Assembly (NCBI GenBank): GCA_030673345.1
Contig: DAOVJH010000107.1
Coordinates: 1 to 5,743, forward strand
Length of the DNA stretch: 5,743 bases
Reading direction: 5' to 3'
DNA from: Pseudomonadota bacterium
GTDB taxonomy: Bacteria > Pseudomonadota > Gammaproteobacteria > SZUA-229
The position numbers and the translations under genes are program-made. The notes beneath the pieces are model-generated. The model did no database searches and was not told the origin of the DNA. It saw only the letters and a list, made by a program, of their open reading frames with translations. Below, one piece after another: positions 1 to 5,266 of the stretch (positions are counted from its first letter, which is position 1; each line of letters starts with the position of its first letter).

Positions 1-21
1 CTTACCCTCACCTTAGCCAAG

Positions 22-131
22 CCATTGAGGGATGACGGCTAGCATGGGCTTTCTGTACCAGCTGTCTGAGCCCACGTGTCTTTTACGTGGGTGAGTTCTG
101 GTACAGCATGCTAGCCGTTATGCCTCAATGG
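22..131. repeat. Large nested palindrome (110 bp)
   Basis: Three sets of perfectly complementary arms nest inside one another: 22-30 with 123-131 (9 bp), 35-46 with 107-118 (12 bp, GGCTAGC core), and 53-61 with 98-106 (9 bp). A terminal 7-bp hairpin, 71-77 with 85-91, has a 7-base loop. The interruptions are a 4x4 internal loop (31-34/119-122), a one-sided 6-base bulge (47-52) and an unpaired stretch on the left of the inner hairpin (62-70). In single-stranded DNA or RNA this would fold as one long imperfect rod. No open frame or T-tract accompanies it, so it is neither a gene nor a plain terminator. A miniature, non-autonomous mobile element or a structured RNA are both possible. The family is not recognised. 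Confidence 0.8.
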
Positions 132-134
132 GAA

Positions 135-153
135 CCCCGTGCTTTCTACGGGG
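135..153. repeat. Small hairpin next to the large palindrome
   Basis: CCCCGT (135-140) pairs exactly with ACGGGG (148-153) around a 7-base loop. It lies four bases beyond the end of the large palindrome, so it may belong to the same repeat unit. The loop starts GCTTTCT, recalling the loop-like CTTT runs in the larger element. No function can be assigned. Confidence 0.55.
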
Positions 154-180
154 CGCCCAGCGTAGTGACGGCCTTTTTTG

Positions 181-212
181 GTTACTTTTTTGGGCTGTAG
201 CAAAAAAGTGAC
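181..212. repeat. T6/A6 hairpin within a familiar intergenic repeat
   Basis: GTTACTTTTTT (181-191) pairs with AAAAAAGTGAC (202-212), 10 Watson-Crick pairs plus one G-T, around a 10-base loop. The surrounding stretch (about 165-220, including GTGACTCGCCCGC) resembles, from memory, an intergenic sequence common in gammaproteobacterial genomes and often mis-called as small hypothetical proteins. I could not verify that match. The T-rich then A-rich arms could give weak transcription termination, but no gene is visible upstream inside the window. Confidence 0.5.
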
Positions 213-215
213 TCG

Positions 216-262
216 CCCGCGGTGCGAATACCGCAATGCCTAACTAAAAAATAACCGTAAAT
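216..262. repeat. Imperfect 47-bp direct repeat, copy 1
   Basis: This segment is repeated at 354-400, starting with CCCRCGG, with an 18-bp identical core (GCAATGCCTAACTAAAAA at 233-250, again at 371-388) and ending GTAAAT in both copies. The two copies are the same length and their starts are 138 bp apart. A short GCGGT/ACCGC hairpin (219-223/230-234) is present in this copy only. It may mark a tandem duplication or the ends of an inserted cassette. Confidence 0.7.
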
Positions 263-314
263 ACTGCTGAACCAGGCCACAACTCAATCAGCACTAGCTA
301 AACCTGCAACAAGA

Positions 315-343
315 TCGCGGAATAAAGTTCCGTTCCTACAGGT
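315..343 (-). repeat. REP-like palindromic element
   Basis: CGGAA (318-322) and TTCCG (328-332) form a hairpin with a 5-base loop, flanked by TCGCGG on one side and TCCTACAGG on the other. Read on the minus strand it begins CCTGTAGGA and ends in CGCGA, the layout of the REP sequences of Pseudomonas and relatives (known family knowledge). Such elements are mobilised by REP-associated tyrosine transposases (RAYT), none of which is encoded in this window. The assignment rests on a remembered consensus, not a search. Confidence 0.6.
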
Positions 344-353
344 GAAGGCAATG

Positions 354-400
354 CCCACGGGGTGAGAACGGCAATGCCTAACTAAAAATCAAAGGTAAAT
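354..400. repeat. Imperfect 47-bp direct repeat, copy 2
   Basis: This is the second copy of the repeat at 216-262, sharing the 18-bp exact core at 371-388. The octamer GCAATGCC occurs a third time at 348-355, just before and partly overlapping this copy. The stretch from here to the lemA start (401-475) is strongly AT-rich and shows no gene. Confidence 0.7.
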
Positions 401-450
401 GCCAAACACCAAATCCCACCAAAAAATCACATAAAACAATAAATAAACAC

Positions 451-456
451 TATTAT
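451..456 (+). promoter_or_regulatory. Possible -10 box for lemA
   Basis: TATTAT matches the sigma-70 -10 consensus at five of six positions, 20 bases before the lemA ATG. No acceptable -35 box lies 16-18 bases upstream (the best-placed hexamer is CACATA). The stretch is so AT-rich that a chance match is likely. Confidence 0.25.
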
Positions 457-475
457 TAAACACGAATAAAAATAA

Positions 476-1084
476 ATGGAGAGTGTAGTGGAAACCTCAA
501 CTATCGTTACATTGGTCATCATCGGGCTGGCCATCTTTTACGTTATTAGTATTTTTAATCAGCTGGTATCACTGAGAAACCGTTATAAAAACGCCTTCGC
601 ACAGATCGAAGTGCAGTTGAAACGTCGTTATGACTTGATCCCGAATTTAATCGAAACCGCCAAGGGTTACATGAAGCATGAACGTGAGACGCTGGATGCG
701 GTGATCACTGCGCGTAATGCGGCATCATCCGACCTGGAAGCGGCGAAAAACAATCCTGGCGATGCCAACGTGATGGGTGCATTGGCACAGGCAGAAGGCC
801 AGCTTGCCGGTGCGCTTAGCCGTTTTAATATGGTGATGGAGGATTATCCTGATCTAAAGGCGAATCAGAACATGATGCAGTTAAGTGAGGAACTTACCAG
901 TACAGAAAACAGGGTGGCTTTTGCAAGACAGTCTTTTAATGACGGCGTGATGGAATACAACACTTATAAACAATCATTTCCGCAGAACTTTTTTGCCGGG
1001 CCTTTTGGTCATGCGGCTGATGCCAGTTTGCTGGAGTTTGAAGATAGTGCGGATATACAGGCTGCGCCTAAGGTTTCATTCTAG
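476..1084 (+). CDS. lemA: LemA family membrane protein
   Basis: This 202-residue protein has the LemA layout: one N-terminal membrane segment (about residues 9-28), a short charged turn, then a helical bundle facing away from the membrane. Family hallmarks seen are [18 protein letters not shown] (34-51) followed by YDLIPNLIE (52-60), the [10 protein letters not shown] stretch (124-133), [14 protein letters not shown] (138-151), [14 protein letters not shown] (161-174) and an APKVSF end (197-202). LemA proteins have no known enzymatic activity. Many are encoded beside M48 proteases, as here, so a partner or adaptor role at the membrane is inferred. The start is uncertain: the ATG at 476 lacks a ribosome binding site, whereas GTG at 488 has GGAGAG at 478-483 just before it and would give 198 residues. 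The stop codon abuts an inverted repeat. Confidence 0.93.
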   Translation: MESVVETSTIVTLVIIGLAIFYVISIFNQLVSLRNRYKNAFAQIEVQLKRRYDLIPNLIETAKGYMKHERETLDAVITARNAASSDLEAAKNNPGDANVMGALAQAEGQLAGALSRFNMVMEDYPDLKANQNMMQLSEELTSTENRVAFARQSFNDGVMEYNTYKQSFPQNFFAGPFGHAADASLLEFEDSADIQAAPKVSF

Positions 1085-1157
1085 CTGTCATCTCGAGCAG
1101 CGGAAGCGACCTTAAGCCACTGATCACCAAGCTCTCTCCCGCTGCTCGAGATGACAG
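1085..1157. repeat. MITE-like inverted repeat between lemA and the M48 gene
   Basis: Perfect 19-bp arms, 1085-1103 and 1139-1157 (CTGTCATCTCGAGCAGCGG and its complement), enclose a 35-base spacer. The left arm starts on the base after the lemA stop codon, and the right arm ends 18 bases before the M48 start. No T-tract follows, so it is not a standard terminator. Folded in mRNA, it could protect the lemA 3' end or reduce readthrough or translation into the protease gene. Similar GTCAT...CTCGAG hairpins are, from memory, scattered in many bacterial genomes as small non-coding mobile repeats. No target duplication is clear. Confidence 0.8.
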
Positions 1158-1175
1158 GTGATATAGCCAATACCA

Positions 1176-3146
1176 ATGTCTATGAATTTTTTTGAAGCAC
1201 AGGATTCGGCTCGTCGTGGTACCAGTCTGCTGATCTTATTGTTCATGCTGGCTATCGTATTTTTGCTGGCACTGAGTAATTTTATCGTTTTTGAATTCCT
1301 GTATTATCTTCAATATCAGGACTTGACGCTTTCACTGCCGCAGCTCGAACAGGTGTTCGACGGCAACCTGAGTATCCTTATTTCTGCTGCTATCACAGGT
1401 TTTATCACCCTCGGCAGTTTCTATAAACTGCTGCAGCTTTCTTCAGGCGGCTCCGCTATCGCGCAGTCTCTTGGCGGTGTTATCGTGCCGCGCAGTAGCA
1501 GTGATCCGCTGCATAAAAAAATATTAAATATCGTCGAAGAGATGGCGATCGCTTCGGGTATGCCGGTGCCTCAGGTCTATATATTAAATGAACGGGGAAT
1601 CAATGCATTTGCTGCCGGCTGGAAGTCGACCAATGCTGTCATCGGAATAACCCAGGGTGCGCTGGAAAGGTTGACGCGTGATGAACTCCAGGGTGTGATC
1701 GCGCATGAGTTCAGTCATATCTTTAATGGTGACATGCGTTTGAATATTCGTCTGATCGCTATCCTGCACGGCATACTGATGATCGGTATGACGGGTCGGA
1801 TGATCTTACGCTCGTTGCGTTACATGCGTTCATCACGTAGCAGTAAGGGCAGCGGCCAGGCTGTTTTATTGATTGTTGGTATCGGCGGTACCCTGGCTGT
1901 TATCGGTTACTCCGGTATATTTTTTGGTAACTGGATTAAATCACTGATCAGCAGGCAGCGTGAATATCTGGCGGATGCCTCAGCGGTGCAATTCACCCGT
2001 AATAGTGAAGGTATCGCTGATGCATTAAAGAAGATCGGTGGTGCTGTTCCAGGCTCCGCATTGCTGGCAGCATCAGTGGATGAATATAGTCATGCCTATT
2101 TTGCCAGAGGTGATACAGGTCTTAGTTTCTTTTCTTTTTCGACACACCCGCCATTGAAGCAGCGTATTTTACGTATCCAGCCAAACTGGGACGGGAAGTT
2201 TATAGCGGATGATAGAAAATCGTTTCGCCGGGATGTTTCAAGTGAACAGCGCGATGGTAGCAAGCCGCAAAAACGAGCGGTAGCGACCAGTCTTGCTGCC
2301 GGTGTTGCTCTGAACACGGCGATGAAAGCGGTTGAGTCGATCGGTGAAGTCTCGCAGGAGCAGGTGGATGCTGCTCACGTCTGGCACAAACAGTTGCCTG
2401 ACGTGATACTGGCGCACGCGGAAAATCCCTATGGTGCACAGGCATTGATCCTGGCCTTGCTGATCCATGCAGAACCTGAGGTAGAGACAAAACAATACGC
2501 TGTGCTCGATGATGTTATCGGTGAACTGCATACGCAGAATGTCAAACAGGTGCGGCAGGTGGTGGCTGAACTGGCAGACGAGCAGTCCTTGCCGCTGATC
2601 GATCTTATTCTGCCGACTTTGAGAGAGATGACGCTAGCGCAATATCATCGTTTTGAAGCCTGCGTGCAGAAGATGATCGCGGCAGATAAAAAAGTAGAGT
2701 TGCACGAATGGATCATCCAGCGCGTGGTGTTACAGCATCTGCAGGAACAATATGGCCTGCGAAAAAAACCGATGGCCAAATATTTTGTGCTGGGTTCGGC
2801 AAAATATTCCATCGAGCTGATGTTATCTTTGCTTGCATATCTCGAACATTCCGATGAAGCCGAAGCACGGCTGGCGTTTGATGTCGCTAAACGTTCGGTG
2901 GCTGCAGGCGCACTGTCGCTGTTGGCAAAAGATGCAGTATCGCTGGATAGCTTAAATTCTGCGATGGATGATCTTGAGTTTTTAAAGCCGCCGTTAAAGA
3001 AGCGTTTTTTACAGGCCTGCGTCAGTTGTATCTCGCATGATGGCGAGGTGACCGTACGGGCGTATGAACTGACGCGTGCTATCGCCAGTTGTCTGGATTG
3101 CCCGATGCCACCGGTTCTGGTGGATAAAGACTATAAAAGCAATTAA
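1176..3146 (+). CDS. Membrane-bound M48 zinc metalloprotease with TerB-like C-terminal region
   Basis: This is a 656-residue M48 (HtpX/Ste24-like) peptidase. The zinc site is HEFSH (H177, E178, H181) with the third ligand E263 in REYLADASAV, and a conserved THPPLKQRI follows at 323-331. Hydrophobic segments lie near 17-40, 66-86, 191-210 and 228-250, so the catalytic domain is held at the inner membrane, as in HtpX. The protein is much longer than HtpX (about 290 residues). The extra C-terminal half (about 375-656) is helical, with two acidic, TerB-like stretches near 495-517 and 613-646, the last ending in DCPMPP. Expected role: membrane or envelope protein quality control; the substrate is unknown. 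It follows lemA by 91 bp with no promoter seen between, so co-transcription is likely. No ribosome binding site is evident. ATG at 1182 (MNFFEAQ...) is an equally good start and, from memory, the usual one in homologues. Confidence 0.93.
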   Translation: MSMNFFEAQDSARRGTSLLILLFMLAIVFLLALSNFIVFEFLYYLQYQDLTLSLPQLEQVFDGNLSILISAAITGFITLGSFYKLLQLSSGGSAIAQSLGGVIVPRSSSDPLHKKILNIVEEMAIASGMPVPQVYILNERGINAFAAGWKSTNAVIGITQGALERLTRDELQGVIAHEFSHIFNGDMRLNIRLIAILHGILMIGMTGRMILRSLRYMRSSRSSKGSGQAVLLIVGIGGTLAVIGYSGIFFGNWIKSLISRQREYLADASAVQFTRNSEGIADALKKIGGAVPGSALLAASVDEYSHAYFARGDTGLSFFSFSTHPPLKQRILRIQPNWDGKFIADDRKSFRRDVSSEQRDGSKPQKRAVATSLAAGVALNTAMKAVESIGEVSQEQVDAAHVWHKQLPDVILAHAENPYGAQALILALLIHAEPEVETKQYAVLDDVIGELHTQNVKQVRQVVAELADEQSLPLIDLILPTLREMTLAQYHRFEACVQKMIAADKKVELHEWIIQRVVLQHLQEQYGLRKKPMAKYFVLGSAKYSIELMLSLLAYLEHSDEAEARLAFDVAKRSVAAGALSLLAKDAVSLDSLNSAMDDLEFLKPPLKKRFLQACVSCISHDGEVTVRAYELTRAIASCLDCPMPPVLVDKDYKSN

Positions 3147-3251
3147 CCACAGAGGTACAGAGGGCGCAGAGGAAAACTTTTTTCTATTGTTAATAGCGCC
3201 TTCGGCACTATTAATAAATTAAAACCCTGTGCTCTCTGTGACTCTGTGGTT
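3145..3251. repeat. MITE-like inverted repeat after the M48 gene
   Basis: The outer arms, 3145-3172 and 3224-3251, match at 22 of 28 positions (left arm starts AACCACAGAG, right arm ends CTCTGTGGTT). Inside is a second hairpin, TTAATAG (3190-3196) with CTATTAA (3208-3214), extended by GCC/GGC around a TTC loop. The left arm includes the last two bases of the M48 stop codon. ACCACAGAG...CTCTGTGGT repeats are, from memory, a widespread small intergenic family in bacteria. The internal AT-rich palindrome may be a separate unit nested in it. Only a short T4 tract follows, so termination would be weak. Confidence 0.8.
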
Positions 3252-3269
3252 TTCCCTTGTTCCTATCCT

Positions 3270-3298
3270 TCGCCAGTTGCGGCGTAGTCTGATACAAT
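3270..3298 (+). promoter_or_regulatory. Sigma-70 promoter for dcd with extended -10
   Basis: The -10 box TACAAT (3293-3298, five of six) is preceded by TG one base upstream (3290-3291), the extended -10 motif. The -35 candidate TCGCCA (3270-3275) matches four of six and sits 17 bp away. Transcription would start near 3305, leaving a leader of about 30 bases. It lies just past the inverted repeat, so dcd need not depend on readthrough from the M48 gene. Confidence 0.6.
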
Positions 3299-3336
3299 CC
3301 ACCTCGTTTTTTATGTCTCTGAATCTGGGGTAAGTA

Positions 3337-3903
3337 GTGAGTATTAAATCTGATAAGTGGATACGTCGTGAAGCTGAAAAGGGCATGATCGAGCCGTTCG
3401 AGCCGGGCCAGGTGAAAACCAACGATGCTGGTGATCGCCTCATCTCTTATGGCACCTCAAGTTATGGGTATGATGTGCGCTGCTCAGACCATTTCAAGAT
3501 ATTCACCAACATCAATTCTGCGGTGGTTGACCCTAAAAATTTCTCGGAACACAGCTTTGTCGATTTTACCGGTGATGTCTGCATCATCCCGCCAAATTCA
3601 TTTGCGCTTGCCCGCACCGTAGAAAATTTTAAGATACCGAGAAGTGTATTAACTGTCTGTTTAGGTAAATCAACCTATGCCCGCTGCGGTATTATCGTAA
3701 ACGTAACACCGCTTGAACCTGAGTGGGAAGGGCATGTCACGCTGGAGTTCTCTAATACGACCCCGCTTCCTGCGAAGATATATGCTAACGAAGGCGTCGC
3801 GCAGATGCTGTTCTTTGAATCAGATGAAGTCTGTGAAACCTCCTATGCTGACCGTGGCGGTAAATACCAGGGCCAGCAGGGCGTGACTCTGCCCAAAGCT
3901 TAA
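3337..3903 (+). CDS. dcd: dCTP deaminase
   Basis: It deaminates dCTP to dUTP plus ammonia, feeding dUTPase and then thymidylate synthesis; cytosolic and trimeric in the family. At 188 residues it is full length and runs from [11 protein letters not shown] to [14 protein letters not shown], the form typical of Pseudomonas and related proteobacteria. Seen in sequence: [13 protein letters not shown] (37-49), the active-site stretch [19 protein letters not shown] (110-128) and [10 protein letters not shown] (131-140). By alignment to E. coli Dcd, whose catalytic residues are S111, R115 and E138, the equivalents here are S112, R116 and E137. Translation starts at GTG, with GGGG at 3327-3330 as a modest ribosome binding site; no longer in-frame start is better. 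A monofunctional deaminase is more likely than the bifunctional DCD-DUT type. It has its own promoter, and its neighbours suggest no functional link. Confidence 0.97.
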   Translation: MSIKSDKWIRREAEKGMIEPFEPGQVKTNDAGDRLISYGTSSYGYDVRCSDHFKIFTNINSAVVDPKNFSEHSFVDFTGDVCIIPPNSFALARTVENFKIPRSVLTVCLGKSTYARCGIIVNVTPLEPEWEGHVTLEFSNTTPLPAKIYANEGVAQMLFFESDEVCETSYADRGGKYQGQQGVTLPKA

Positions 3904-3941
3904 GAGGTTTAGTGGCGTAGTAATATATACAGCATCCTGCT

Positions 3942-3970
3942 TTGAGTTGCCGCTCATGGGGTGTTATTAT
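3942..3970 (+). promoter_or_regulatory. Candidate sigma-70 promoter upstream of the OmpA-type gene
   Basis: TTGAGT (3942-3947, four of six) and TATTAT (3965-3970, five of six) are separated by exactly 17 bp. Transcription would start near 3977, giving a leader of about 150 bases before the start codon at 4131. An inverted repeat GCTTTGA (3939-3945) / TCAAAGC (3985-3991) flanks the promoter and could be an operator, though 7 bp arms 39 bases apart may be chance. The remaining 220 or so bases between dcd and this gene contain nothing else that I can support. Confidence 0.5.
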
Positions 3971-4130
3971 CTTTTATCGCAGGTTCAAAGCCCGCGCTGT
4001 CAATTGCAGTACGGTCGTCTTTCACAGGTATTATTGTTGCCAGTGTCTGATACCTTAAATTCATAAATTCCAAACCCAAAACTAACGATGGACTGCCGGA
4101 GTATATCTCGCTGGCAGCATACTGGTGTTT

Positions 4131-5201
4131 ATGAAAAAACTGATTTCCTTAAAGATAAAACTTTTTACCCTGACCGTTATTTCTCTCGGTTTTCAATCGT
4201 CAGCCCTGGCGCTTTCGGTGATCAGTGAAAAAATCATTTTTCTTAATGAGGACGGCATTGATTATGTGCGTTATGACACCACCAGAACCAGTCACCACAG
4301 TTATGACATCTGGTTTAAAAAACAAAAAGAGCAGTCGCCCGAGCAACACCTGAAAGATTATTTGTATCTTTATCCAAATGAGTATCAGTGGGATAGCGAG
4401 GCACAGCCTGAACATGATCTGCTACGAATCGCCGCGGGCAGTTACGCGACACTGGTGCAGGGCAAGCTGGTAAAAGGTGATGATATCCATATCGGTGCTG
4501 ATGGTGTTTATACCTACACCAACTGGGATGGTAAAACACGGGGGGCGGGTAAGCACTACGGTATCTGGAATAAACCAGATCGTTTTTCACAACTGGTGTA
4601 TGCCTGGGTATTTCCAAAAAACTTTAACATCATCAGCTATCAGTCAAATCGTAAAGGTAAATGGGTTAAGCGCAATAACACCATCACTTATTACGGTAAA
4701 GATGTAAACGACCTGGTGTTTACTATTAAATATCAACCGCGCAGTAATATAGTTTACAGAGACCTGGTGAAAACGCTGAACCAGCATACACAGGGCCCGG
4801 GTCAGATCCGCTTAGAGCAGAGTGCCAAGGGTGTGAAGGTTACGCTGGCGGCGACTGTGCTGTTTGGTTCCGGCAGCAGTGAACTCAGCCATAGTGGTAA
4901 AGTGATCCTGCAGAGGCTGGCCAGGGCGTTGTCAAAACGCGATGACATAAAAGTCATCGTCGAGGGTCATTCTGATAACAATACGATAAAAGGGTCGCTG
5001 GGGAAAAGATATAAAACGAACTGGGAGTTATCGTCGATGCGTTCACTTAACGTATTACATTATATGGCCGAAAACGATATTGCAGAATCTCGTCTCGAAT
5101 CACGGGCCTATGGTTCGATGCGCCCTATTGCATCGAATGCCAGTGCACAGGGTAGAGCGCAAAACCGCCGTATCGAGATTGTTATTATGGATGTAAAATG
5201 A
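4131..5201 (+). CDS. OmpA/MotB-type peptidoglycan-binding protein, secreted
   Basis: The 356-residue precursor starts MKKLISLKIK and has a signal peptide with probable cleavage after ALA near residue 27; there is no lipobox cysteine. ATG at 4131 is preferred to the in-frame GTG at 4125 because it begins a classic signal peptide. Residues about 28-215 form a domain I do not recognise, rich in Tyr and Trp. It contains WVFPKNFNIISYQSN (159-173) and a beta-rich end, NDLVFTIKYQPR (193-204). Residues about 233-354 are an OmpA C-terminal domain: VLFGSGSSEL, EGHSDNN, NWELSSMRS, YGSMRPIASN and GRAQNRRIEIVI. D282 and R304 correspond to the Asp/Arg pair that binds diaminopimelate in the family. NWELS is typical of the MotB-like branch, but no transmembrane stator segment is present. 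It likely links the cell wall to an outer-membrane or periplasmic partner. Confidence 0.9.
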   Translation: MKKLISLKIKLFTLTVISLGFQSSALALSVISEKIIFLNEDGIDYVRYDTTRTSHHSYDIWFKKQKEQSPEQHLKDYLYLYPNEYQWDSEAQPEHDLLRIAAGSYATLVQGKLVKGDDIHIGADGVYTYTNWDGKTRGAGKHYGIWNKPDRFSQLVYAWVFPKNFNIISYQSNRKGKWVKRNNTITYYGKDVNDLVFTIKYQPRSNIVYRDLVKTLNQHTQGPGQIRLEQSAKGVKVTLAATVLFGSGSSELSHSGKVILQRLARALSKRDDIKVIVEGHSDNNTIKGSLGKRYKTNWELSSMRSLNVLHYMAENDIAESRLESRAYGSMRPIASNASAQGRAQNRRIEIVIMDVK

Positions 5202-5266
5202 TGAGTTTTTATGGTTGCCATGGCCGTTTGTCGTGGGCACCTGTCGTGAGAACTTATATTAGATGA
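5201..5266 (+). CDS. Possible 21-codon coupling ORF
   Basis: The ATG overlaps the stop codon of the OmpA-type gene (TGATG at 5199-5203), and its own TGA overlaps the start of the next gene (ATGA at 5263-5266). The peptide would begin MSFYGCHGRL and end RTYIR; it resembles nothing I know. A frame that fills the gap this exactly could carry ribosomes from one gene to the next, but a 66-base open frame can arise by chance. I consider it a candidate, not an established gene. Confidence 0.25.
   Translation: MSFYGCHGRLSWAPVVRTYIR

Noticed and set aside
1..42. 3' end of an upstream gene
   Set aside because: One frame stays open to a TAG at 40-42, but 13 codons that run into the palindrome are too little to support a coding call.
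22..131. Integron attC site
   Set aside because: The size and bulged hairpin fit, and GCCTAAC (RYYYAAC type) occurs at 238 and 376. However, no paired GTTRRRY core lies at the other end of the palindrome, and there is no integrase or cassette gene.
216..400. CRISPR array
   Set aside because: There are only two imperfect copies, the unit is too long, the 91-base spacer contains another repeat, and no cas genes are present.
1085..1157. Intrinsic terminator after lemA
   Set aside because: The stem is long, but the spacer is 35 bases and no T-tract follows either arm on the + strand.
2096..2531. Minus-strand open frames inside the M48 gene
   Set aside because: They lie opposite a strongly conserved coding region, overlap one another and show no protein-family features.
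3313..3333. Six-codon leader peptide before dcd
   Set aside because: An ATG followed by a stop six codons later is expected by chance, and no coding or attenuation signal supports it.
3956..4066. 36-codon open frame between dcd and the OmpA-type gene
   Set aside because: It overlaps the likely promoter -10 box, has no ribosome binding site, and its translation resembles no known protein.
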